Assembly (NCBI GenBank): GCA_964035575.1
Contig: OZ037902.1
Span: 868,001 to 932,000 of the forward strand
Source of the DNA: Rhynchopus sp. YZ270_cl-10
Taxonomy: Eukaryota > Euglenozoa > Diplonemea > Diplonemida > Diplonemidae
Reading direction: 5' to 3'
DNA: 64,000 bases
The translations under genes and the position numbers were made by a program. The notes below the pieces were generated by a model, which saw only the letters and a list, made by a program, of their open reading frames with translations, was not told where the DNA came from and did not search any database. Positions 1-9,304 of the stretch are shown in pieces (the first letter of the stretch is position 1; each line of letters opens with the position of its first letter).

Positions 1-17
1 CCCATACAATGCGGCAG

Positions 18-62
18 AGTACCTGCGTCCTGGGAGGTTTGCACCGCCAACTTCACTTTTGT
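18..62 (+). repeat. A module, partial copy
   Basis: This copy keeps the CCTGCGTCC core, the GGAGG of the 3' arm, TTTGCAC and the ACTTCACTTTT tail. The apical hairpin found in full A copies is missing. Confidence 0.5.
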
Positions 63-116
63 GTTGAGCTCCCCGGCATTGCCAGTGAGGAGGGGAGGGT
101 GATGGTTCCGCAAAGG

Positions 117-163
117 CTGTGCAGTGCAGTGCAGTGCAGTGTGCAGTGCAGTGTGCAGGCAGT
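117..163. repeat. GTGCA pentamer tandem tract
   Basis: About nine imperfect copies of a GTGCA/GTGTGCA unit run in tandem. Simple-sequence repeat. Confidence 0.8.
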
Positions 164-1162
164 GAGGTGGGAGGAGGGTCTGGGGGTGGAGGCAACAGGC
201 GGTGTGCCGGGGTGTGCAGGTGCAGCAGGGGTATGGTGGGTCTTAGTTATGTGGGTTTGTGGGTTTGCTGGTTCAGGTTGATAGTTGATCCTTTGATCCT
301 GGTGGGGTGGGTTTGCGGGTTCCCGAGTTCGCACACATGCGGGGAGGACTCGACAACACTCAAGGGGGGGTGCATTCTCATGAGACCTATGGGAGGGGGC
401 CGCATGGTCTGTACGTTGTACGCGCTCTGGCCACTCGCACATTGTGTGTGTGCGCCTTGATGCCGTACTGGGAACCTCTGAGATGGCGAATGTTGGCACA
501 AACTGTGGAGTGGGGTTGGGGTTGGGGGTTGGGTTGGGTGCGCAACAGAGACACCGCTCTTGTCTTGTACATCTTGGACACCGAGACTGTCGTCTGGGTG
601 GGCATCGTGCATGCGATGGGTTCTGCACTTTTGAGTGCTGTGTCTGATTTGTTTCTGGGCGATGTCTTTGCTCACCCAGAGTACATCGGCACAACACTGG
701 GTCTGTGTCCAATGGTATGTCTGCTGAGCTGAGCCATCTTGGAATGTGGGAGCGAGACACAGGGCATGTACCAGCCGGATCCGCATAGCATGGAGGATGC
801 TCTCCCGCTCTCTGGGAACCTGCAGATGCCCTGTGGAGGTAGGGATGGGTTGGATTGGGTGGGTTGGGTTCACAGCAAGGGTGTCTCTTGTCGGTCACAT
901 GTGTCTCAGGCATGGCACCTCCTCCTCCGTTCTCCTTGTAATCCGCGTGTTTTCTGAGTGCACACTCGGAAATCACGAATCAAGAGAAAACGACTTTTCC
1001 GAGGTGAAAACATAGTGTTGTCGAAATTGTCCAATTTTGAGGCACTTTTTGCACACGCAGAATTTCACGTGTTGCCAAACAACGCCCGCCAAAAGGTGCC
1101 TGTACCTGTGTACCTGTATAAAAAGTGCAACTGGAGTTTCCCCTTCTGACCTCTCTTTAATT

Positions 1163-1215
1163 GTGCTTTCATCCGGGGCTGGCATCGTACGTGGGTCGGT
1201 CGGAGGTGCCTGCAT
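1163..1215 (+). repeat. H module
   Basis: Shares CTTTCATCC, GCTGGCATCGTACGTGGGTC, GGTCGGAGGTGCCTGCAT with the copy at 11846. GGCATC and GGTGCC can pair to form a stem around a GTACGTGGGTCGG loop. It sits about 80 bases upstream of the ATG at 1295, followed by a T-run ending in TATCAG. Confidence 0.6.
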
Positions 1216-1294
1216 CAATAACTATTGCCTTTAATTCTCCCTTTCTCCAAATTTTTTTTTATCAGGGTACCTGCCTTTTGGTTTTGTTTTAAAG

Positions 1295-3609
1295 ATGGCA
1301 GATGAAGGCGACATCTACGAGATGTTCGAGGAGTTTCTGAACTCAGCTGATGAGGAGGATATTGTTAAGACTTTGTTGGATATTGCGAAAGAGGAGGAGT
1401 TTACGCCTGCAAACTGCGCACGATTGGCGGTGACAATCAAGGATAAATGGCGTAGGTATGTGGTTTCTGAGTTCAAGTACGGGGGGAAATACTAATTACC
1501 CTGAACTCCCATGGATCCCCGTTCATTTCCTGACAAGTGGAGGCGGGAGGAGGAAGTAGAAACGGTAACCACGAAATTGGTGAATAGGTAAGGCGACGGC
1601 TGTGTGCTTGACCAATCTCGGCATCCCGTTGTCGAATTGTCAAAAAAAATCGTTGCAAATTCCGAGCAGAAAATATCTGAAAGTGAACATGCTTTTTTTT
1701 TATCTTATTTGTACACTTCGCTTCGATTCTATTTCCTCTCTTTTTCACACAGCTTCGATGCGACGCGACCTGCGCTACTCCTTGCAGTCCTCGAGTTGAC
1801 GTGCAAGCTCGCGACAGAGATCTCGGTGTTAACAGCAGTGCTGTCACCCCTCATCGCACCCTTTGCACGGGATATACTAGAAAAGGGAGTGCCTAAGGCA
1901 ACGTTGTGGCAGACGTTCGACTCATGGGATGTGTCCATGCCCTCAGATGTATGTGTTCACTTTTTTATTTTTCCTCAACGCAAAGTTTAGAAAGTCAGAC
2001 AAAAAGAAAGCCAAAATTTGACTTGTTAACGGCTTTTCCTTTTCACATTGCGCCTCAGGATTTCACCGCGGGTATAATTGTATGGTTTTAATTGAGGTGT
2101 TGGGGAAGACGCCCAAGCAAGATTTCGCTCAGTGTGATTTTGTAGTAGAGCTCAAGGTGGAAAGTTTTTAAGGTAACGTAAAGAGCGGGGCTAAGCTTTT
2201 GTAAACATTTATCTTTTTTTTGTCGCCCTGCGTTGCTCTTTGAAGGTTGGCTAAGAAGGAGGGGGTTAAATATTACCAAGCTTTTCACAAACCAAACTTT
2301 TCCCTTTCAGGTGGAGCTAGAGCTGGATGTTCTGCGTAACACAGAACACACCACAGGGCGAAAGCGAGCTGCCAACGAGGTGGAGAACCTAGAGCAGAGT
2401 GCAGCAAAACGTTTCAAAGTATGTTTTTTTTTTCCCCCTTTCCCACACCCGGTGCTCATTTTTGAGGGTTTTTGCTTTTCCTTTTTTTGGCCTCAAAGAG
2501 GTTTCCTCTTCACGGCCAGGTGGCCCATCCCACTCATGTCACGCAAGGAGTGCGGCATTTTCGCACTGCGAAAAACCCCACAGCTGGAGTTGTCGAGCTG
2601 CTCCCTTCCATAGTTTCTTCGGCAATGGGGCCGTAAAAAATATATGAAATGGGGATAATAGGTCCCCCCTTTACCCGCTCTACACTACCAATTCAACCCA
2701 ACACTCAAACAGATAACCGAAAAGGCCCTGTTGGTCTTCAACAGCCAAGACGAGCACGCCCAGGCGGACGTTCCTCTCTATACCGAAGACGACGTCGAGC
2801 GCGCTGAGAAAGGCCTCATGCGCAAGGCTGCCAACAAGGTCATGGTCTGGCTCCGTTCAGGCGGCACCCAACAGGAGGTTGGCTACGTCAAAGACCTTAT
2901 ACCAGCTGCAAAGGTACGCACACACTCCCCCTCTACCCCACAGTACAGACCATATGACCACACAACATATCAATAGGAACTCCCTGTGTCATGGAAGGTG
3001 CATACCTCGGCTGTGGTGCCGTTCATGGCAAAGCTGACGGCAAGAATAACGGAAGTGTTAGTGGACCACCCGCAACTGACGGACCGAATAGGCGAGGTCC
3101 TTGCGCATATGACAACGGTGACTGGGAGGATTGAGAAGGCGAAGAGGTTGCAGGAATTTCATGTAATTTTGGGGGAAGTGGCGGGGGGGAGGATGAGTGT
3201 AGTGAGGTTGGAGGAGCAGTTGGGGCCTATGCTGGCGGTGAGTGAGACTGCTCAAGCTGTAGCAGAGAAACGGGTGGAGGAGGAGGAGGTGGTTGAGGAG
3301 GATGTGGTGGATGAGTCAGCAGCAGACGACGACGACGACGAATACGACCCCTTCGCAGTTCTCGAAGACGGTGAAGACGAAATCCCCTCTGCCACCGACA
3401 TGGACCCCACCCGTCTCCACTATCTCCCGCCCTACAAAGGCCACCCCTCATCCTCCGTCACCCCACCCCAACTCGGCCCGCTTCACCTCCTAGCGCGCAC
3501 CTTCTACTTGAAACCCAAAGATTGGACCCATTTTCAAGCCACCCCTCACTGTCAAACCCTCTCAGTTCTGTTGGTGCGGAGGGAGGAAGGGGAAAAACCC
3601 AAACGATGA
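1295..3609 (+). CDS. Unknown five-exon protein, about 432 residues
   Basis: I do not recognise this protein. The exons that keep frame are 1295-1455, 1753-1948, 2311-2418, 2713-2913 and 2977-3609. Donors are GTATGT three times and GTACGC once; acceptors are CACAG, TTCAG, ACAG and ATAG. The joined frame gives about 432 residues. The first 120 residues look all-helical and acidic (starts MADEGDIYEMFEEFL), loosely like a CID or VHS helical repeat, but this is only an impression. A basic patch (GRKRAANEVENLEQSAAKRF) near residues 134-153 could be a nuclear signal. The middle (exon 5 start) is helical, then a strongly acidic run (residues about 325-360, EEEE and DDDDD) is followed by a Pro-rich tail. 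The start is the first ATG after a pyrimidine-rich AG. Gene existence is well supported by phase-compatible exons; function is open. Confidence 0.7.
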
Positions 3610-3819
3610 AGTTTTTCATGTACACGAGAGAACAAAAAATAAGAACAATGGTTTTCAAAAGGGGGTTTGGGGGCTTATTATTTGGGAAATCCCCATATTT
3701 TGCGCTGCAGCAAAAAAAAAAAAAGGTTTATTTTTTATTTTCCACCCCCTCTCTCTCTCTCCCCTTCCTTCTCTTTTCCCTATTCATTTAAAGAAAAATG
3801 ATGTCAATCAGATAGAGAG

Positions 3820-4131
3820 ATGACTACACGTAGTGTACATCGTGGTATATCTGAACCACAGGATGACCTTCGGGCGACGTTGAACAGCATAAAGGAGAGG
3901 CGAGCGCTGAAGCGTAATGCCTGGGAGTTTAAAGGGGATCTCCTCCAGATTCTTGAGAAGGTGATGCCGTACGTGACCGTCGTCTGTCTCGCACCCCTGA
4001 TCTACGCTTTTATGTCCCTCCTGCTTGGCCCCAAAACCAAGCAAGAAGAACTCCTCACCACGCTTCTCGACGAGGTGCGCCAGCTCCGTCTTGAAGTGCG
4101 CCAGCTCAGTGATGACAGATGTCCTGCTTGA
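3820..4131 (+). CDS. Small single-pass membrane/coiled-coil protein, hypothetical
   Basis: This 103-residue ORF begins after a short upstream ATG frame at 3798. Residues 48-70 (VMPYVTVVCLAPLIYAFMSL and on) form one hydrophobic span. The last 30 residues are a heptad-like helix (LLTTLLDEVRQLRLEVRQL). The N-terminal half is charged and helical. It resembles small organelle-membrane or tail-anchored adaptor proteins only in layout. It lies 210 bases after the previous gene on the same strand, with a T-rich tract and TTTAAAG just before it. No homologue is recognised, so a chance ORF cannot be excluded. Confidence 0.45.
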   Translation: MTTRSVHRGISEPQDDLRATLNSIKERRALKRNAWEFKGDLLQILEKVMPYVTVVCLAPLIYAFMSLLLGPKTKQEELLTTLLDEVRQLRLEVRQLSDDRCPA

Positions 4132-5425
4132 ATGGCTTTTCCCTTCCCCTCCTCCGTTCCCCCCTTTCTACATACATATTAGGTACGTACGTAATACGCG
4201 GCTTTTTAATTAAAATAATAAAATACGTAGTACGTAAAAATAATACTACGTACGTAGCAAGATTAGCCGCAAAATACGCGCAAAATACGTAGTAAATAAA
4301 GTATTTACGTACCAAATACGTAGTAAATAAAGTATTTTTATATCAGTCCTATTCGTGGTCCTTTACCCCCCCCCCCCCCCCCCTTTGTTTCAAATATCTC
4401 CTCTTCTCTTTTTCTTTTATTGTGTGTACCCTACAAAACTTTATGGATAATGGCTGTTGCTCCATTTTTCCTTTTTTCTTTTTTTCTCCTTTTTTTTTTT
4501 TGAAAGCATGAAAAGAACTAATATGAACCTCTTCCTCTCTGATGACTGAGGAGGGTCTTCGGACCCTGGCCGCGTGAGGTTCTTAGTTTTTCGCAGGTCA
4601 GAGGATTAGCGGCCGAAACCTGCAAAACACACAAACATTTACAGACAGCACAAGGCATGGATTAAATCGTCATCTCAAAAAGTAACGTACCTTGTCTTAA
4701 CGACCCTTGGTCATGCTGCAAAAGTAAACAAACAAATAAGCAAAAAAGTACAAAATAAAGTAGCAAAAGCAAAAACAAAACAAAACAAAACAAACTTTCA
4801 AACCCCCCCCCCCCCCCCCTTTGGGTCGGTGAACCGGAAATTTTGGAAAAAGGGGGGTAAAATAAGGGGGGGGGGGGGTAAAGGAGGGGGTAAGGGGGGG
4901 GGGGGGGGTAAAGGACCATGTTATGGGTTTGGTCATGTTTTTGGGTGGGAAGGGGGTACTTTTTCATACACCGTGGGGTGAAATTTTGTGCAACACAGTG
5001 TGACGACACATGATCTAATGATAAATGTATCGTCTGAAAAAAATTCTCACCTCCTTGCGACCTCGCAAGTGGTCATGAATCATGGAAATCCACATCATCC
5101 ACATCATCTTTCTGCCTGTGCCTGTACCATGACTGGTCAGGGATGACGATGTTGCCTCAGATTCCGTGAGGTGTCCCAAACGTATCGCCCACGCGGCACA
5201 AACGTACCCACCTGCACCCATCTACCTGCACACCCGATGAAAAACAGGGGTGAAGGATTATTTGCACTTTACCCTTTCCTCATTTCGAGCTTGTCTCCAG
5301 CTTCAAATCAGACCAGTCCTACAGTCTCCGGATGTACGACCCGCTGAACACATCAGCCCCTACCAGCAAACCATTAAACAAAACAGGTACGCGCGGCATT
5401 ATGTGAAACTATCACCCCATAATTA

Positions 5426-5516
5426 CACGCCAGGTGGTGTTTTGTCACGAGGGACCTAAACCCCCTCGCTTCGCTCGTGGGTTTAGGTCCCTCGTGGCAA
5501 AACACCACCTGGCGTG
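5426..5516. repeat. 91-bp near-perfect palindrome in T2
   Basis: Arms begin CACGCCAGGTGGTGTTTTG and close with the complement ending GGCGTG, through GGGACCTAAACCC and a CTCGCTTCGCTCG apex. Only one or two mismatches are visible over about 42-bp arms. Confidence 0.85.
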
Positions 5517-5547
5517 TCGCGGTGATAATTACCCAAAAATTGCCTGG

Positions 5548-5589
5548 TGGCTGGTACTTTACCCCCCCAGGGGGGTAAAGTACCAGCCA
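5548..5589. repeat. 42-bp palindrome in T2
   Basis: TGGCTGGTACTTTACCCC is followed after a short centre by the exact complement, ending CAGCCA. Confidence 0.85.
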
Positions 5590-5751
5590 CATCAGGGTAC
5601 TATAAGGGGGGGGGGGGGGGGGTAAAGGACCATGTTATTTTGGCCTGAACCGTTTTTTTCTGAAAAAGGGGGTAAAATAAGGGGGGGGGGGGTAAAGGAA
5701 GGGGGGGGGGGTAAAGGACCACGAATAGGACTGATTAATTATAATAGATAT

Positions 5752-7049
5752 CAGCCAAAATCTGCTTAGCCGTATACTTCGGGGCCTCGTTCACTTAATA
5801 AACCACAGATGCAAATTTTTGAGCCTATGACCCCGCATTTAACTCATTTCGATCCCCTGATTTCAATCCCAAAAAAATTTCAAAAAAATAAAAAAAAATT
5901 ATTTTCTGAAATGACGTCGGCAGTTTTTTCTAAGTAAGAGAAAACCGAATGGAGTGGGAACGCTAGTGAGAGCGCAGCGGAAACGATAGTGGGAACGCAA
6001 CGAGCTTTTTTCATAATGTTTTATTCTTCCCCACAAAATATCACGCGCAGAGAAACACTCGTTTTTCACACAGCGCGTCCGTTTGTTTGTTTTTCTCAAA
6101 CGACACCTTTTTTCAAAATTTTTCCCCGGTATCACATATGATACTGATTTCCATGGATACACATGAAAAGGAGTTCCGTGCTATTCACAGAACTCGATAG
6201 GCGATTGAGCTTATCTAACAACAACCAAAACAAAAGAAAGTACAAAGAAGAGAATAAAAAATGCAGGAAAAATAGACAAAGAGAAAAACAAAGAGATTTT
6301 GACAAAGTGAACAATAAAAACTTTTGCTCTCCGCCGCCTCAGGTGAGAAGTTATTTTCCAAACACCCCGAAAATGAGCGTATATGGATTTCCGAGCTCCC
6401 CGCGTTTCATAGAAAAAAAAATCGACCATTTTAGTGGAGTAGAAGTCAAAAAAAAGTGGCTCCAATGCTTTGTGCATGTAATACAGGGGATTTTCAGTGC
6501 AGAAAGAGTGGTCGGCTCCACCAAAAGTTGCGTACCGTGGAGTGTGTTTCCAGTTGACAAAAATGGTCGCAATTGAAAGATTTGTCAAAAATAAATCCAA
6601 AGAAAAAAAAATCGACAACTTTTGACAAAAAAAAATCAAATTTAGAGACATCGCTGTGTTGGACCCAAAGAGGAGATTTCCTCACCGTACAAAGTACACT
6701 GTATAGTACCCAGTACATAGTACCCATTCTCCCGCCGCCCACTCGCTCGCCCCAGATGCATATTTTTGACCGTCCGACCCCGGAATTGAACGTTTTCGCA
6801 CCCTATCTTTCCAAGAATATTTTTTTTCAGAATGTGCCCGGGCCATAAAATCGATAAAATCCACCTGTCCATGGTCAAGTACATTTGAGAGGCCGGGGGT
6901 GTAATATTTTCACCCGAAAAGGCGCGTATATGAATTTCCGGATCGATCTGAAAAAATCCGGGGTCGCAACATTTTTTTGGCGGATTTTTTATCACTTTAA
7001 AGTGGCTCCAAAAACAGGCCATTATATACGGCTAAGCAGATTTTGGCTG
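5752..7049. mobile_element. T3: nested 1.3-kb element
   Basis: A perfect 25-bp terminal inverted repeat starts CAGCCAAAATCTGCTTAGCC at 5752 and is mirrored at 7025-7049. Flanks are AT-rich and give no certain duplication. No coding frame is convincing. Around 6570-6625 it has the GAAAGATTTGTC...AATCCAAAG word also found inside the piggyBac-like elements T5-T7. Confidence 0.65.
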
Positions 7050-7151
7050 ATATATTATTATAAATTACCGGTAGTTTTAAACCGTTACAAGTGGGTTCCA
7101 AGTGGGTTACATACACGACATGTACCACCACCTAATTTTGCCTGAAATTAG

Positions 7152-8057
7152 GTGAAGTTCCCCGAGGACGATGCAGACAAAAATGACGATGAAGCTGAAG
7201 ACGAAGATGAAGAAGAAAAGGAGGTGCGTGTGACGACAGGCCTTTTTTCCAAAACCGAAAAAAACAAGATGTTTGCCCGCGCGGCCCTTTATGGGGGGTC
7301 AACGAGCGGGCAAGCAAGGCATTTTCGCAATGCAGCTGCAAAGCTCTACGGGGACCCGTCCATCTCGAAGGGCGCACTGGTTGAAATGCACATCGACAAA
7401 ATCTTCCAAGAGGACATGGAGGTGGTCCTGGAGGATCTCCAACGAAGTGGCACCATCCAGCTCCTATTTGACGGTGCGGTGGTGCTTGGTAACCACATCC
7501 TTGCGGTCAGCGGCGGATCCACCGGAAAGTGGATCGACACGTTCGTGAACCGAACAACAGGTGTTCAAGAACACTTTGTTCAAAGTGGTTCGTGTGGGCA
7601 CGTTGCAGAAGTCTCACAGGGCTTCAACGAGACCGACGATGTGGGCTTTAAAAAAAAAAAAAAAGACGATGTCGGCTTCATGTCAATTACAATACGGACA
7701 CGCTTCGAAAAGATGGTGAATGCGATGAAGGTAAATTACAGACCCTCGACACAGTCACTTCTGGCAAACCTTCAGGAGATGTGGCAAAATCACCTCAATT
7801 TCCCTCAGATTCAGGCGGGTCGTTATGTGCATCCGGAGATGGTGAGAACCTTCATGCTGGCAAAAATAATTTCGGAACGCAGCAGCAAAGCTTTACGGGA
7901 CCTCCATTTCGAAAGGACCACTGGTCGAGAGAAGTTTTATATACATATCTCGTTGACCAATCGCAGTAGCTGCCCGATATTGGTGCTGTTGTTGAAGCCA
8001 GGCTCTCGTAGGTTTTCGAGTGCAGACGCGACCTGCTCATGCACGACGGTGAAGTAA
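7152..8057 (+). pseudogene. Transposase-like ORF remnant, family uncertain
   Basis: A 301-residue frame with an acidic N-terminus (DDADKNDDEAEDEDEEEKEV), a middle containing AKLYGDPSISKGALVEMHID and QLLFDGAVVLGNHILAV. The last has the feel of the first catalytic-Asp strand of hAT/DUF659-type transposases, but no DDE triad can be traced. Translation quality falls after residue about 165, where an oligo-A tract and a direct repeat interrupt the pattern. The C-terminal 60 residues look like translated non-coding DNA and run into the palindromic repeats. It lies inside T1, which supports a transposon origin. Function is unproven. Confidence 0.4.
7635..7678 (+). repeat. 14-bp direct repeat around an oligo-A tract
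   Basis: GACGATGTGGGCTT (7635-7648) and GACGATGTCGGCTT (7665-7678) flank T followed by 15 A. The offset is exactly 30 bases, so the surrounding frame stays open. Confidence 0.8.
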
Positions 8058-8100
8058 CCCACTTGTAACCTACTTGTAACGTTACAAGTGGGTTACATGT

Positions 8101-8361
8101 ATGTTACATGTACCACCAAAAACCACTGAACTGTGTCTTCTTCACCTTCGTACCCTTTTTCTCCATCAGCCTTGCGAGCAGCTCTGTGTGCTTTATCCCG
8201 GTCAGGTGTTGCCTCAGGCTGTCCAGGTCCCAATTGGACCGGGGCCCGTTGCACGCCTCGCAGAAGACCACTTCGTCGGTCTCCTTGAAGCCGCGATCCA
8301 GGAGGGAGGACCGGTGCGACTTCTTCTTCGTCGACGCCGCACGCTTCCCAGACGCAGACAT
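8101..8361 (-). pseudogene. Zinc-finger N-terminus of a DNA transposase, partial
   Basis: The minus-strand frame from 8361 encodes 85 residues with one finger: FCEACNGP...LRQHLTGIKH, that is C-x2-C-x15-H-x5-H, after a Lys/Ser-rich start. Such a finger followed by a short helix is typical of BED-like domains at the start of hAT-type transposases. The frame ends where the ACTTGTAAC palindrome begins, so the catalytic part is missing. It may also be the first exon of a longer lost gene. Confidence 0.4.
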
Positions 8362-8943
8362 ATCTAAAAATCAAATCTGTTCCGTTGATGATTGGTGGGA
8401 AGGACGGGCGGGGGATAACAGCACCATTTTGCCATGTCAAAAAAAAAGGGGGGGGGTGTGTGTGTCATTTTATAACTTGTATGCTTTTTTTGTATGTACG
8501 TATTTACGTGTGCCGAGAACTGTCCAATTTTGCAAAGTGACCCACTACTGGACGGACGGATTCCAAAAATGCAAATGCCGGTGTTTTTGGACGATGCATC
8601 TTTCCCGGCCAAAAACCCTACCACAAATTATAAAGTGTACCCCCTCCCCCTTATACCAATGACCTCTCAGGGACCTGTCAACATAGCCCCCCTCCGGAAC
8701 ACCATTTGAGTAATTAAAACTACGGTCAATATACGTGGTAACTATTAAAAATACGCGCATTTACGTAGTATTAAATAAAAATACGCGCAACTTACGTAGT
8801 ATTAATTAAAAATACGCGCATTTTACGTAGTATTAATTAATTATTATTAAATAAATACCCCTTCATGTTGCAAATACGTACTACGTATTTTATTATTTTT
8901 ACTACGTATTTGCCGCGTATTACGTACGTACCTATTATGTATG

Positions 8944-9304
8944 TTTCTAGCCTCTTATCTCTACTGTAAACGTAAAATATAGTCATTTTTTTTTTTCATC
9001 TTCAACCCTGGCATTGTTTTAAATGCCTTTTTTCCCCGCGGAGATTCGATGTCTCGACAGAGGCGTGTACTTCGACTACCATTTTTTGCTCCTTTTTTTG
9101 TTTTTTTTTTCGATTGTTGGTGTGCACATCTACGCCGAAATCTGCATCATTGCAATGTTGTTGATACCACAAAATAGACAAAACTTTTTTTGGTGTGACC
9201 CCCCTCCAAATTCACAGTGGCTCTTCGTAAGTCTTCCGTGGGTTCAAAAAAAATCAACAAAAATCTAAAAAAACAGCACAGAAAGAAAAAGACAATAACA
9301 TACA
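8944..9304. other. T-rich spacer before the FHA kinase
   Basis: No gene or module is recognised. It contains T-runs and a GTAAG at 9227. The last 60 bases before the ATG are A-rich and lack T, as expected for a 5' leader. Confidence 0.4.

Larger units (their letters stand above)
1..1294. other. G-rich spacer upstream of first gene
   Basis: No convincing gene is visible here. Several overlapping open frames exist on both strands, but they follow the skewed G/T composition and have low-complexity translations. The stretch holds an A-module copy near its start, a GTGCA-type tandem tract, runs of GGGTT-like repeats around 515-540 and 840-870, and an H-module copy before the first gene. Confidence 0.5.
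4344..5733. mobile_element. T2: nested 1.4-kb inverted-repeat element with poly-C/G arms
   Basis: Terminal inverted repeats read CAGTCCTATTCGTGGTCCTT at 4344 and the complement at 5714-5733, followed by C-runs (left) and G-runs (right). The GGTAAAGGACCATGTTAT word recurs inside at about 4907 and 5622. No clear target duplication was found. The interior carries two strong hairpins (5426-5516, 5548-5589) and a structured stretch at 4520-4620 with GAACCTC/GAGGTTC and AGGGTCTTCGGACCCT stems. Confidence 0.65.
7088..8115. mobile_element. Segment with ACTTGTAAC palindromes and transposase-like remnants
   Basis: GTTACAAGTGGGTT words at 7083-7112 and 8050-8100 bracket an open frame on the + strand; CACCTAATTTTGCCTG at 7129 begins a hairpin related to one at 39767. 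The right side has CACGACGGTGAAGTAA (8041), the same motif that borders palindromes at 39535 and 42148. Precise ends are not determined. Confidence 0.4.
4171..8943. mobile_element. T1: 4.8-kb DNA element with TACGTA-rich terminal inverted repeats
   Basis: Ends are inverted copies starting CATACATA then TTAGGTACGTACGTAATACG at 4171 and the complement at 8911-8943. The six bases TTTCTA flank it at 4165-4170 and 8944-8949, a likely target duplication. Both ends are followed by about 150-220 bp of iterated TACGTAGTA, AATACGCGC and TAATTAAA words, in opposite orientation at the two ends. The interior holds nested elements T2, T3 and a palindrome-bearing segment with transposase-like remnants. Superfamily is not clear: a 6-bp duplication with AT-rich iterated ends does not match hAT (8 bp) or piggyBac (TTAA). 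Confidence 0.7.

Noticed and set aside
117-163. CRISPR-like or telomeric repeat
   Set aside because: Units have no spacers and the sequence is a simple pentamer tract; no telomere-type array was found at either end.
53-976. 307-residue minus-strand open frame near the window start
   Set aside because: Composition follows the G-rich repeats on the other strand; His/Pro/Thr-rich translation without domain or splice context.
1117-1124. TATAAAAA as a TATA box for the first gene
   Set aside because: Single AT-rich match 170 bases upstream with an acceptor-like AG between it and the ATG; no other gene here has a similar site.
2059-2071. Micro-exon (GATTTCACCGCGG) in the second intron of the first gene
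   Set aside because: Including it shifts the next exon into a frame that stops after a few codons; direct joining of 1948 to 2311 keeps phase.
4520-4620. C/D-box snoRNA suggested by CTGATGACTGAGG
   Set aside because: The C-like and D-like words overlap, with no terminal stem at the right distance and no guide region; it is inside element T2.
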